A DNA stretch of 64,000 nucleotides from Bin107 sp965221655 (lineage in GTDB: Bacteria > UBA8248), in assembly GCA_965221655.1 (NCBI GenBank), contig OZ244906.1, positions 1,984,001 through 2,048,000 of the forward strand, written 5' to 3'. Below, piece after piece: positions 8,677 to 17,354 of this stretch. The position numbers and the translations under genes are program-made. Numbering within the stretch: the stretch's first letter is position 1; each line of letters opens with the position of its first letter. Below the pieces are notes generated by a model. It had not been told where the DNA came from and ran no database searches. It worked only from the letters and a program-made list of their open reading frames with translations.

Positions 8677-10161
8677 TCAGGTACTCCCCTTCACGAGAGA
8701 GGTTCTCTTCAGGAAAACGCCTGCCAGATACAGTACGGCCACGGCCAGGAACAAAAGGCTTATCGGTTTGCTCACGAAGATGCTCGGGTCGCCCTCAGAG
8801 AGAATGAGCGACATGCGCGCGTTCTTCTCGAACACCGGCCCCAGGATGATAGCCAACAGCATCGGCATGACCGGGTAGTCGAACTTTTGCATGAAGAAGC
8901 CCAGCAGCCCGAAGCCGATCATCAAGAACACGTCGAAAAAACTGTTCCTGAGCGCGAACGCCCCGATGACGCAGAACACGGCGATGCTCGGGAACAACAG
9001 CCCCGGAGGCACGCGCAGCACCTGCACGAACAGGCGGATACCCAGCAGCGCGACGACAATAGTCAGGAACAAGGCGACGAAAAAGGACCCGAATATCGAA
9101 AAGACGAAGCCGCCGTGGCTCTCGAACAGCAAGGGTCCCGGCGCAAGGCCCTGGATGGTGAGGGCGCCGAGCATGACGGCGGTTACCGGATCGCCCGGTA
9201 TGCCCAGGGTGAGCATCGGTATCATCGCGCCTCCGGTCATCGCGCTGTTGGCGGCCTCGGGCGCGGAGACGCCCTCGAGCTTCCCCGTGCCGAACGACGC
9301 GGGCTCGGGCGAGCGGCGCTGCGCCGTGTTGTAACTGAGCACGGCGGCAACGGCGCTCCCCGTACCGGGCAGAAGGCCGACGGTCGTCCCGATGAGGGAG
9401 GAGTGCGCGAGCGTCTTCCACAACCCCAACAGGGTTTTCGGCGCGGGCAGCAGGTCGCGCAAGCGTGTGGAAAAGTCCGGAACCGAGACGGCCGAGCCGC
9501 GCATGCCCGAGACGATCTCGGGCACCGCGAACAGCCCGATCATGACGGGAAGAAAGGAGACGCCCTGCTGAATCTGCACGACGGAAAACGTGAAGCGCGG
9601 TATCGAGTCGATCGGGTCCATGCCGACGGTGGAGAAGCTCAGACCCAGCAGGCCCGATATGAGCGCTCTGGTCATCGAGGTGCGGGCGAATCCGCAGATG
9701 AGGCAAAGCCCCAGCAAAACGAGCGAGGCCAGCTCCGGCGCGCCGAAGCGCAGTGCGAACTCCGCCAGCTGGGGGGCGATGGTCGCCAGGCAGACGAGGC
9801 TGAACAGCCCGCCCAGAAAGCTCGAGAAAAAGGCCACCCCCAGCGCAACCCCGGCGCGACCCCCCCGTGCGAGGGGGTGTCCGTCGAGGCTCGTGACGAT
9901 GGCGGCGGGGTTGCCGGGAATGTTGAGCAGAATCGCCGAGATGCTTCCCCCGGTCATCCCGCCGACGAAAACGCCCACGAGCAGGCTCATGGAAGTAACG
10001 CCGCTCATGTGGAAGGTGAAGGGCAGCAGCAGGATGATGCCCATGCTCACCGTCAGGCCGGGGATGGCCGCAAACACGATGCCCAGAAAACTGCCCAGCC
10101 AGGCGAACAGAAAAGGCTTGAGCGCAAGCGCCTGGAGCAGACCCTCCACGAGATGGTTCAT
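8677..10161 (-). CDS. tctA: Tripartite tricarboxylate transporter, large permease TctA (cassette 1)
   Basis: 494 residues, full length, with about 11-12 hydrophobic segments. Family blocks are clear: GLTVSMGIILLLPFTF near the N terminus, NIPGNPAAIVTSLDG, and the long block from EGVSAPEAANSAMTGGAMIP through LTLGIPGDPVTAVMLGALTIQG to LAPGPLL. It is the main channel-forming subunit of a secondary transporter that takes substrate from a periplasmic TctC protein. Its start lies one base after the tctB stop codon, so the two are translationally close. The substrate is unknown; family members carry citrate, tartrate, aromatic acids and others. Confidence 0.92.
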   Translation of the reverse strand: MNHLVEGLLQALALKPFLFAWLGSFLGIVFAAIPGLTVSMGIILLLPFTFHMSGVTSMSLLVGVFVGGMTGGSISAILLNIPGNPAAIVTSLDGHPLARGGRAGVALGVAFFSSFLGGLFSLVCLATIAPQLAEFALRFGAPELASLVLLGLCLICGFARTSMTRALISGLLGLSFSTVGMDPIDSIPRFTFSVVQIQQGVSFLPVMIGLFAVPEIVSGMRGSAVSVPDFSTRLRDLLPAPKTLLGLWKTLAHSSLIGTTVGLLPGTGSAVAAVLSYNTAQRRSPEPASFGTGKLEGVSAPEAANSAMTGGAMIPMLTLGIPGDPVTAVMLGALTIQGLAPGPLLFESHGGFVFSIFGSFFVALFLTIVVALLGIRLFVQVLRVPPGLLFPSIAVFCVIGAFALRNSFFDVFLMIGFGLLGFFMQKFDYPVMPMLLAIILGPVFEKNARMSLILSEGDPSIFVSKPISLLFLAVAVLYLAGVFLKRTSLVKGST

Positions 10162-10162
10162 G

Positions 10163-10651
10163 TCAAAAGGGCCAGCCCTGGGGCAGGGGCACCTGGAGAA
10201 CGTGGTGAAAAACGTAGTTTGCCGCCGCGGCGAAGACGAAAGCGTAGGGGAGGATGAGTTTCCAGGGGCGGATGCCGCTCCACCTGAGCGCGACGCACAA
10301 AAACACCCCGGCTGCCAGGTAAAAACCCGCGTACTGCATGGCGATGGTAAAGGCCACCAACAGGAGGCAAAACGCCAGGGCGTCGAGAGCGCCCATGCGC
10401 ACGCCCGTGGAGGGCGCCCCCCCTCCGGCTGCGCGCAAGCCCGCGGTGCCGATTTCGACCGCGACGAGAACGACGAGAAGCGCCAGCCACACCCACGGGG
10501 CGAAGGAAGGCCCCAGGGGGCCCTCCTCTCCGGGTCCCTGGGGCAATTCCAGAATCAGCGATCCGTACCAGAGGCAGAAAATCGCCAGAAGGCCCGGAGC
10601 GAGGAGGCGTCCGGGGCGCAGGCGTCTGTTTTTTTCGTTCTCCCCCGCCAT
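10163..10651 (-). CDS. tctB: Tripartite tricarboxylate transporter, small subunit TctB (cassette 1)
   Basis: 162 residues with four predicted membrane helices: one near residues 13-32, one near 50-68, and two in the C-terminal half (LAFCLLLVAFTIAMQYAGFYLAAGVFLCVAL and LPYAFVFAAAANYVF). Small TctB proteins assist TctA in the inner membrane. It sits between tctC and tctA in the canonical order. The ATG at 10651 has AAGGA about 10 nt upstream. Confidence 0.85.
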   Translation of the reverse strand: MAGENEKNRRLRPGRLLAPGLLAIFCLWYGSLILELPQGPGEEGPLGPSFAPWVWLALLVVLVAVEIGTAGLRAAGGGAPSTGVRMGALDALAFCLLLVAFTIAMQYAGFYLAAGVFLCVALRWSGIRPWKLILPYAFVFAAAANYVFHHVLQVPLPQGWPF

Positions 10652-10702
10652 GCAGCCGGATTCCTTCGCGGTTCGCGCCCTCGGCGTAAGTGCACAGAGC
10701 GG

Positions 10703-11665
10703 TTAATTCTTCTTTTTCTTCTTGTCCAGTCCCAGCGAAACGACGATCTCCTTGATCAAGGCGTTTTGCTTCGCCACGAAGGCAGGGAACTTGTCCGGCC
10801 CCATGTAGGAAACCATAAAACCCCTCTTCTCGGCGGTGGCGAGAACCTTCGGGTCCCCCGACGCCGCCTCGAAAGCCTTGTGGAGCTTTTGCACCGCCTC
10901 GGCGGGCGTTCCCTTCGGAACGTGCAACCCCCGGAACTGATAAAAGCCCACGTCCCAGCCGTGCTCGCTGAACAGAGGCACCTTCGGATAGGCCGGGTGG
11001 CGCTTCGGGAAGGAGACGGCCAGCATCCGCACCTTGCCCGCCTTGTGCAGGGCGAGCACCTCGGGCGGATGGACGGAAATCGCGTCTACCTCACCACCCA
11101 GGAGGCTGGGCACGCGGCGTTTGCCCAAAGGAACGTGGCGAAACGTGAAGCCCGCCTTTTTCGCCAGTGCGGACGCCGTGAGCCGCGTGAAGCTGCCCGA
11201 GCCCGCACTGCCGATCTTCAGGGTTTTCGACTTCGCCGCCTTCACGAGGTCGGGCAGCGTCTTGAAGGGAGAATCGGCCCGCACGACGATGGCCGTCGCC
11301 TCGAACACGACGCGGGAGACGTAGTCCCACGCGCGGTAGTCGTAGGGCAGGCGGCCCATGGTCGTGCCCGTGAGAATCGAGGCCGAGAGCCAGCCGATCT
11401 TGTATCCGTCCGCAGGAGCGGTCTTCACGTAGGCGAAGCCTATCGTCCCGCCGGCACCGGGGCGGTTCACGGCGACGATGGGTTGCCCAAGCACCTTTTC
11501 GGCCACCTTCGCCACGGTGCGGCCGGAGATGTCCGCGGCACCCCCCGCCTTGAACGTAATGGTCATCTCCACCGGTTTCGTCGGATAGGCCGCCGACGCC
11601 GGCGCCGCCGAGACCCCCGCGACGACGAGGACCAGTACCAAAATCAACCATCCCTTCTTCCTCAT
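10703..11665 (-). CDS. tctC: Tripartite tricarboxylate transporter, substrate-binding protein TctC/Bug (cassette 1)
   Basis: 320 residues. A Sec signal peptide covers about residues 1-28 (basic MRKK, a hydrophobic core, then an AXA site near APASAA). The mature protein starts with the Bug-family opening YPTKPVEMTITFKAGGAADISGR, and NRPGAGGTIGF follows. It binds a carboxylated ligand in the periplasm and delivers it to TctA/TctB. Only 58 nt after the aldehyde dehydrogenase gene, with GAGGAGGAG before the ATG. The C terminus ends in a poly-lysine tail (DKKKKKN). Confidence 0.9.
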   Translation of the reverse strand: MRKKGWLILVLVLVVAGVSAAPASAAYPTKPVEMTITFKAGGAADISGRTVAKVAEKVLGQPIVAVNRPGAGGTIGFAYVKTAPADGYKIGWLSASILTGTTMGRLPYDYRAWDYVSRVVFEATAIVVRADSPFKTLPDLVKAAKSKTLKIGSAGSGSFTRLTASALAKKAGFTFRHVPLGKRRVPSLLGGEVDAISVHPPEVLALHKAGKVRMLAVSFPKRHPAYPKVPLFSEHGWDVGFYQFRGLHVPKGTPAEAVQKLHKAFEAASGDPKVLATAEKRGFMVSYMGPDKFPAFVAKQNALIKEIVVSLGLDKKKKKN

Positions 11666-11723
11666 GCCGACTCCTCCTCACGATGCTGCATTTGGGCAGC
11701 TTATCGAAACGCGCCGCGCGGCT

Positions 11724-13232
11724 TTAGTCGCGGTTCCAGGAATGCCACCTCGAAAGTCCGATGCACACGCTCTTGATCTGGGTATATTCGCGCAACGCCT
11801 CCTCGCCGTGCTCTCTGCCGATGCCGCTCTTCTTGACGCCGCCGAAGGGAATCTCCGAGCCGTAGCGATAGGTGTTGACGAACACGTTCCCGCAGTCGAG
11901 TTCGGCGGCGAGGCGATGCGCGCGCCGCAAGTCGTTCGTCCAGACGTAGCTCGCAAGGCCGAACTCCGTGTCGTTCGCGTCGCGCACCGCGTCGTCGAGC
12001 GCGTCGAACGCGTGCACGGTCAGGACGGGGCCAAAAATCTCCTCGCGCGCCACGCGCATCTGCTGGCGAACGCCCGTAAGAACCGTGGGCTGCATGAAGT
12101 TGCCCCCGGCGTCGCCTGCGTCCGCCGCGCGCGCCCCCCCGCAGGCCACCTGTGCGCCGTCTTCCACCGCCGACTCGACGTAGCCGAGAACGTCGCCCAG
12201 ATGATCGCGCGAGATAAGCGGCCCCATGTCGGTCGCCTCGTCCATGGCGTCGCCGACGCGGATGCTGCCGGCGCGCTCGACAATCTTCTCGACGAACGCA
12301 TCGTGTATCGAGTGCGGCAAAAACAGGCGGGTGCCCGCAAAGCACACCTCGCCCTGGCGGGCGAAAACCTGGCTCATCACGCCGTCGGCGGCTTCTTCGA
12401 GGTCCGCGTCCTCACAAACGATAATCGGCCCCTTGCCGCCTAACTCCGCCAGAACGGGAGTCACGTTCGGGGCGGCGAGCCCCAAAACCTCGAGACCGCC
12501 CTCGGTACCGCCAGTGAAAACGACTTTGCGCACGTCGGGATGGCCCACCAGCCGCGCACCCGTCGAGCGTCCCGAACCCGCCACGACGTTGACGATTCCC
12601 GGCGGGAAGCCCGCCTCCTCAAGGAGTCTCGCAAAATACAGCACCGAGGCCAGAGCGACGGCGGAGGGCTTGACGACCACCGCGTTGCCACAGGCCAAGG
12701 CCGCGGCCAACCCCCTGGACATGAGCTTGAGCGGGGTGTTCCACGGAACGATGATGGCCACGACCCCCAGAGGCTCGCGCACCGAATACACAAGGCGGTC
12801 GTTCATGAGGGGCTGCGCCCCGCCTTCCACCTTGCCCGCCCAGCCGGCGAAATACTCGAAATGCCGTGCGGAGGAGGCGGCCTCCAGACGACTTTCCCGA
12901 ATGGGAATGCCGGTGTTGATCGCCTCGAGCCTGGCGAGGGTTTCGGCGTGCTCACGCATCAGAGCCGCGAGTTTGAAGATGCATTTTCCCCGCTCAAGGG
13001 CGGGCATCTTGCTCCACGCAGGGTCGTGAAACGCCCGCCAGCAGGAAGCGACGGCCTCATCCACCTGGGCGTCTGAGGCCGGATAGAGGCGAAAAATCGT
13101 TTCGTTGTTCGAGGGGTTCAAGACGTCCAGTGGTTCGCCGCGCACACCCTTGCACCAGGTTCCGTCGATATATTGCTGCTCCACCTCCTGGGTGAGCGGA
13201 AATTCGGTTACCTTCACCAAGCTGCCCGACAT
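11724..13232 (-). CDS. NAD(P)-dependent aldehyde dehydrogenase
   Basis: 502 residues, standard length. Oxidises an aldehyde to the carboxylic acid in the cytoplasm. Catalytic residues are in place: Asn165 in PWNTPLK, Glu263 in LAELGGKGP and the nucleophile Cys297 in QGEVCFAGT. The cofactor fold contains FTGGTEGG near residue 239. The sequence is closest by eye to betaine/phenylacetaldehyde-type dehydrogenases, but no substrate can be assigned. It is followed at once by tctC of cassette 1, which suggests that the transporter and this enzyme serve one pathway. Confidence 0.92.
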   Translation of the reverse strand: MSGSLVKVTEFPLTQEVEQQYIDGTWCKGVRGEPLDVLNPSNNETIFRLYPASDAQVDEAVASCWRAFHDPAWSKMPALERGKCIFKLAALMREHAETLARLEAINTGIPIRESRLEAASSARHFEYFAGWAGKVEGGAQPLMNDRLVYSVREPLGVVAIIVPWNTPLKLMSRGLAAALACGNAVVVKPSAVALASVLYFARLLEEAGFPPGIVNVVAGSGRSTGARLVGHPDVRKVVFTGGTEGGLEVLGLAAPNVTPVLAELGGKGPIIVCEDADLEEAADGVMSQVFARQGEVCFAGTRLFLPHSIHDAFVEKIVERAGSIRVGDAMDEATDMGPLISRDHLGDVLGYVESAVEDGAQVACGGARAADAGDAGGNFMQPTVLTGVRQQMRVAREEIFGPVLTVHAFDALDDAVRDANDTEFGLASYVWTNDLRRAHRLAAELDCGNVFVNTYRYGSEIPFGGVKKSGIGREHGEEALREYTQIKSVCIGLSRWHSWNRD

Positions 13233-13272
13233 CGAAACCTCCTTTGCCTGAACGATGGCACCATGTGCGAAT

Positions 13273-13968
13273 CTAGTTCCCGAGCCTCTCCGCCTCGGGG
13301 CCGGACCACTCCTGATCGCTCAACACGTCCTTGTGGACGACGTTTTGCTCCACGGAGGCGACGACGTCGCGCGCGACCTGCTCGTACCAATCGGCCACGT
13401 CCTTCGGGTAGTCCGTGTGGCTGGGCAAGTCCTTGATGAGCGGACCCTCCACGGAGGGAATGTCGTGCTCGCCGTCGAATTCCTGCGAATACGTCCGTCC
13501 CTTGCGCGCGGCGAACTCCTTGTCGATGGTGGCGTCGAGCTTGAGCCATTTGCCGTCGAGGTAGGCCTCTCCCAGGGAGTGCCAGGGCAGTTTTCTGTCG
13601 CCCCAGATTCTGGCGACCTCCTCGTTCATGAAGGGCTTGTCCGGGCAGTGGAGCTGCTGGAAGCCGATGCGCGAGGGAATGCCCGCGGCCCGGCACAGGG
13701 CGGCAAACATGCTGGCCTTGCCCATGCAGAACGCCTTGCCGTTTTTGAGCACGTCGCTCGCCTGGCGTTTGCCCTCGGCGAGGTAGCGGAACGAATCGAG
13801 AATGTCGTAGGGAAAATCACGGACGAAGTAGTAGATGTTGCCGAGCTTTTCCTTCTCGCCCCCGCAGCCCTCGGTGAGTTCTTTCGCCTTGGCGACGATG
13901 TCGGGATCGTCGGAATCGATGAACTCGGTGGGTTTGAGATAATCGGCGAGGTCCTGGTGTTCGCTCAT
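13273..13968 (-). CDS. Transglutaminase-like (papain-fold) domain protein
   Basis: 231 residues and no signal peptide, so likely cytoplasmic. The transglutaminase-core triad is visible: Cys81 in KAFCMGKASMFAALCRAAGIPSR, His130 in LPWHSLGEAYLDGKW and Asp145 in KLDATID. Such bacterial proteins are usually thiol proteases, amidases or peptidoglycan-related hydrolases rather than cross-linking enzymes. I chose ATG at 13968, with GGAGG 8 nt upstream. It is placed between an LLM oxidoreductase and an aldehyde dehydrogenase in a catabolic run, where such a domain is uncommon. Function unknown. Confidence 0.8.
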   Translation of the reverse strand: MSEHQDLADYLKPTEFIDSDDPDIVAKAKELTEGCGGEKEKLGNIYYFVRDFPYDILDSFRYLAEGKRQASDVLKNGKAFCMGKASMFAALCRAAGIPSRIGFQQLHCPDKPFMNEEVARIWGDRKLPWHSLGEAYLDGKWLKLDATIDKEFAARKGRTYSQEFDGEHDIPSVEGPLIKDLPSHTDYPKDVADWYEQVARDVVASVEQNVVHKDVLSDQEWSGPEAERLGN

Positions 13969-13997
13969 CGAAAAACCTCCCTGCTCGTTGAGAGACT

Positions 13998-15005
13998 TCA
14001 CGCCCCGTTCGCCAGATTCCTGACCAGGGGCAAAATCTCCTCTCCCGCGAGACGAAGCATGTCCATTTGGGCTACGTCGGGAATGGTGAAGAGAAAATGC
14101 CGAACGCCCACTTCCACGTAGCGCATCACGCGCTCTGCGCATTCTTCGGGTGTGCCCGCAATTATACCCGTTTCGGGAATGGCGGCAAACCGCCGTTTTT
14201 GCGCCTCCACGCGCGCGGCGTCGCGGCCCGGCAGAAGAAGGCACATGAGCGAACGCGCGAGTGCCGCGGGGTCGCGCCCCGCCTCGGCGCAGTGGGCGTC
14301 TATCTCCTCTTTGCGTTCGAGATAACGCTCGGGAGGCCACCAGCGCACGTTGAACCCATCGGCGTATCGGGCTGCGACGCGCAGCACCTTCTTGCCCTCG
14401 CCGCCGATCCAGATGGGAGGCGAGGGCTTTTGGATCGGCGGGGGATCGCACACCGCTCCCTTGATCGCGTAGTACGCGCCCGGGAAGGTGGGGTGCGGCT
14501 CCGTCCACATCTTGCGGATGATCTGGACGGCTTCTTCCATCTGGGCGATGCGCACCGACGCCCGCGGGAAGGGGATGCCGTAGGCCTCGTATTCCTCCTG
14601 CATCCAGCCCGCACCCAATCCCAAGTCGAGCCGCCCGCCGCTGATGTGGTCGAGCGTGGCGCCCATCTTCGCCAACACCGAGGGGATGCGGTAGGAGTTG
14701 CTGAGCACGCTGGTGCCCAGGCGCAGCCGCGTCGTCACCTGGGAGAGCGCGCTGAGCGCCGTCCAGGTCTCGAGCAGTGGAATGGAGCCCGTGCCGACTC
14801 CGGCCGAGCCTCCCTGCGCGTCAAAGCCAGCGTCCTTGGCGTAGGAATCGGGGTCGAGCGTCAGAAAATGATCGCACAGCCAAACCGAATCGAAGCCCAG
14901 CCTCTCCGCTTCTTGTGCCACCGACTTCATCTCCCCGAAGTCGCCGACGGCGAGCCCCCGGATGGTCAGGGCCATGATCAAACCAAATTCGACGCGCGCA
15001 CCCAC
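13998..15005 (-). CDS. LLM-class (luciferase-like) flavin- or F420-dependent oxidoreductase 1
   Basis: 335 residues with the TIM-barrel signature of the family: a start resembling VEFGLIMALTIRG, then AQEAERLGFDSVWLCDHF near the N terminus and HISGGRLDLGLGAGW in the middle. Members use reduced FMN or F420H2 for monooxygenation or hydride transfer. I chose GTG at 15005 because GAGGAGGG sits 6 nt upstream and the family strand E/K-F-G-L is then complete; ATG codons at 15032 and 14975 are alternatives. A C-terminal PDVAQMDMLRLAGEEILPLV segment is typical. Probably part of the surrounding catabolic run. Confidence 0.85.
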   Translation of the reverse strand: MGARVEFGLIMALTIRGLAVGDFGEMKSVAQEAERLGFDSVWLCDHFLTLDPDSYAKDAGFDAQGGSAGVGTGSIPLLETWTALSALSQVTTRLRLGTSVLSNSYRIPSVLAKMGATLDHISGGRLDLGLGAGWMQEEYEAYGIPFPRASVRIAQMEEAVQIIRKMWTEPHPTFPGAYYAIKGAVCDPPPIQKPSPPIWIGGEGKKVLRVAARYADGFNVRWWPPERYLERKEEIDAHCAEAGRDPAALARSLMCLLLPGRDAARVEAQKRRFAAIPETGIIAGTPEECAERVMRYVEVGVRHFLFTIPDVAQMDMLRLAGEEILPLVRNLANGA

Positions 15006-15028
15006 ACGAAACCCTCCTCGATGAAGAA

Positions 15029-15256
15029 TCAAACGGCCAGATAGCGCGACTTGAGGTCTTCTTGCGCCTCGAGTTCGGCCACTGTGCCCGCGAAGCGAAT
15101 CCGCCCGTTATCGATAACGTAGACGCGATCGGACAACCGGCAGGCGAAACGCGCGTTCTGCTCCACCAGAAGAACGGCGATTCCCTCTCCCTTGAGCGTC
15201 GCCACTATCTCGCCCACGTCTTTCACGATGGCGGGTGCGAGCCCCCCGCAAGCCAC
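15029..15256 (-). pseudogene. Remnant of livF (branched-chain amino acid ABC ATPase), C-terminal part only
   Basis: The 75-residue open frame reads as the last third of a LivF-type ATPase: GGLAPAIVKDVGEIV, then LLVEQNARFACRLSDRVYVIDNGRI with the H-loop position altered as in LivF, then a normal C terminus. Walker A, Q-loop, signature motif and Walker B are absent. Upstream in-frame codons do not continue the family sequence, and the tctA gene of cassette 2 ends 28 nt before. This looks like the scar of a deletion or rearrangement. It probably makes no functional protein. Confidence 0.75.
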
Positions 15257-15284
15257 GCGCTCGCAGCGTCCTCGGGCGCGGCTT

Positions 15285-16781
15285 CTAGGCAGAGGATGGC
15301 GCGAGCGCCTTTTTTCGCGTTCGCCACTCGAGCAGGAACGGCCAGGCGAAGGAGACGACCGAAAGACACAGGAAGAACAGACACCAGGGGGAAGTGAAGA
15401 AAATCGAGACGTCGCCCTTCGAGGCGGCGAGGGCGACGCGCATGTGCTCTTCCAGCTGCCGCCCCAGCACCAGGGCGAGCAACAGGGGCACCACGGGGAC
15501 GTCGAGCCACTTGAAGGCGAGCGCCACCAGGCCGAAGAAGAACATGACGTAGACGTCGAAAAAAGAGTTCTGGAGCGCGTAGGTACCCAACACGCACAGG
15601 GCGACGATGAGCGGCAAGAGCAGCGAGCGGGGAATGGCCAACAACTTCACGATGATCCGCAAACCCAGGAGCGCCACGACGGCCGTGCTGCAAATGGCGA
15701 CGAAATACGAGAAGATGACCGAAAACGCGAACGGCGCGCGCTCCACGAAGAGCAGCGGTCCCGGCGCCATGCCGTGCACCAACAGGGCGCCGATGAGGAT
15801 GGCGGTTATCGGGTCGCCGGGAATCCCCAGCGTCATCATGGGGATGAGCGCCCCGCCCGCGATGGAGCTGTTCGCCGACTCGGGAGCGGCCACTCCCTCC
15901 ACGCATCCCTTGCCGAATTGTTCGGGCTCCTTTGAAGCCTTCTTGGCGTAGTCGTAGCTCACGAAGACCGCTATCGGGCCGCCCGCCCCGGGCAGTATGC
16001 CGACGAAAGTGCCCACCACCGAGCCGATGGCCACCGGAATCCGGATGCGCTTGATGTCCTCCCAACTCGGCAGCACGCGCCCGAACCGCGAGGCGAGCGA
16101 GCGAATGTTGCCCTCCGCGAGGTTCGATACGATCTCCGGAATGGCGAAAAGCCCCACAAGAGCGGGGATAAAGTGGATGCCCGCGAGCATGTTCGTGTTG
16201 CCGAAGGTGAAGCGGGCCGTTCCCACGAGGGGGTCCATGCCGACCGTTACGATCATGAGGCCGATGAAAGTCGAGAGCAGCCCCTTGACGAGCGACTTCG
16301 CCGCGAAGGTCGAAATGACGGACATGCCGAAGAAGACCAGCCCGAACAGGTCGGCCGCCTGGAACTGCAGGGCCACCTTGGTGAGTTGCGGGGCGATGAG
16401 GATGAGGCACATGAAGCTGAACAGCCCGCCGGTGAAACCCGACACGATGGAAACACCCAGTGCGCGGCCCGCCTCTCCCTTTTGGGTAAGGGGAAACCCG
16501 TCCACCGTGGTCGCCGAGGCCGAGGGCGAACCGGGGATGTTGATGAGGATGGCGGCGAAGCTGCCGCCCGTCATGCCGCCCGCGAAGACGCCGAGCAGGA
16601 GCGCCACGGCGGTGGTGGGATCCAGCACGAAGGTGACCGGAAACAGGATGATGATGCCCGCGCTCGTCGTCAGCCCCGGCATCATCCCGCAGATGAGGCC
16701 GTGGAGCGCGCCCAGGGCGGTGGCCAGGATGCTCGTGGGCGCAAGGGCGAGATGGAGACCCTGCAAAACGTCAGCGGTCAT
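15285..16781 (-). CDS. tctA: Tripartite tricarboxylate transporter, large permease TctA (cassette 2)
   Basis: 498 residues, full length, about 12 hydrophobic segments. It carries the same family blocks as cassette 1, including GLTTSAGIIILFPVTFVL, NIPGSPSASATTVDGFPL and the block from EGVAAPESANSSIAGGALIP through MMTLGIPGDPITAILIGALL to VHGMAPGPLL. It forms the main membrane subunit for a different TctC ligand. The two TctA proteins are clearly diverged, so this is not a recent duplication. It starts 12 nt after tctB. Its stop is followed directly by the livF remnant. Confidence 0.92.
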   Translation of the reverse strand: MTADVLQGLHLALAPTSILATALGALHGLICGMMPGLTTSAGIIILFPVTFVLDPTTAVALLLGVFAGGMTGGSFAAILINIPGSPSASATTVDGFPLTQKGEAGRALGVSIVSGFTGGLFSFMCLILIAPQLTKVALQFQAADLFGLVFFGMSVISTFAAKSLVKGLLSTFIGLMIVTVGMDPLVGTARFTFGNTNMLAGIHFIPALVGLFAIPEIVSNLAEGNIRSLASRFGRVLPSWEDIKRIRIPVAIGSVVGTFVGILPGAGGPIAVFVSYDYAKKASKEPEQFGKGCVEGVAAPESANSSIAGGALIPMMTLGIPGDPITAILIGALLVHGMAPGPLLFVERAPFAFSVIFSYFVAICSTAVVALLGLRIIVKLLAIPRSLLLPLIVALCVLGTYALQNSFFDVYVMFFFGLVALAFKWLDVPVVPLLLALVLGRQLEEHMRVALAASKGDVSIFFTSPWCLFFLCLSVVSFAWPFLLEWRTRKKALAPSSA

Positions 16782-16793
16782 CTTGCGTCATCC

Positions 16794-17270
16794 TCAAAAA
16801 CTTCCCCGCGGGAGGGGAAGCTGGAAAAGGTCGCGGAACAAAAAGAACAAGAACATGGGAACGACCAGAGAGAGCCCGAGCAGAATCGCGGGGCGGCGCT
16901 CGCCCGACGTCCACATGAGGCAAACGAAGAAAACGGGAGTGGCCCAAACGAAACCGAACAGGGGCAGGGAGTAGAAATAGGCTCCCACGAGCAGCAGGCC
17001 GAGGGCGGCGCGGGAGAGGCTGTAGTTCTCGTTCGATGCGGGAGGTTTCGGCACCAGGTCGGCGAGACCCGCGGATCGCTTGATCTCGCGCAAGCCCTGA
17101 ATCAGCAGAAGGCCCGAGAGAAACAGCAGGGAAACCGTGATGAGATAGGGGAAGAAATGCGGGCCGGGCGCGTCGGTGGTGGTGCGCTTGGGCAACAAGC
17201 CGGCGAGGCCGCCGTAGTAGAGCGTGAAGGCGACGACGACCACCGCGCCGATGACGTTTCTCAAACCCAT
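16794..17270 (-). CDS. tctB: Tripartite tricarboxylate transporter, small subunit TctB (cassette 2)
   Basis: 158 residues with four hydrophobic segments: residues about 5-25, 40-58, 88-120 and 128-148. The order GPHFFPYLITVSLLFLSGLLL near the first third is typical of TctB. It lies between tctC and tctA, downstream of an intrinsic terminator-like hairpin that may lower its expression relative to tctC. Confidence 0.85.
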   Translation of the reverse strand: MGLRNVIGAVVVVAFTLYYGGLAGLLPKRTTTDAPGPHFFPYLITVSLLFLSGLLLIQGLREIKRSAGLADLVPKPPASNENYSLSRAALGLLLVGAYFYSLPLFGFVWATPVFFVCLMWTSGERRPAILLGLSLVVPMFLFFLFRDLFQLPLPRGSF

Positions 17271-17293
17271 TGCGGTTCACCTGCTCCATCGGG

Positions 17294-17335
17294 AAAAAAC
17301 GGGGCCGCCTCCGCACCGGAGAAGGAGGCGGCCCC
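17294..17335 (-). terminator. Intrinsic terminator or attenuator between tctC and tctB
   Basis: On the minus strand a 12-bp perfect stem, GGGGCCGCCTCC paired with GGAGGCGGCCCC (17301-17312 with 17324-17335), 11-nt loop, is followed by six U residues. It lies after tctC and before tctB of cassette 2. Partial termination would give more binding protein than membrane subunits. Confidence 0.8.
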
Positions 17336-17354
17336 GCACTTTGGCGTGCGAAAA

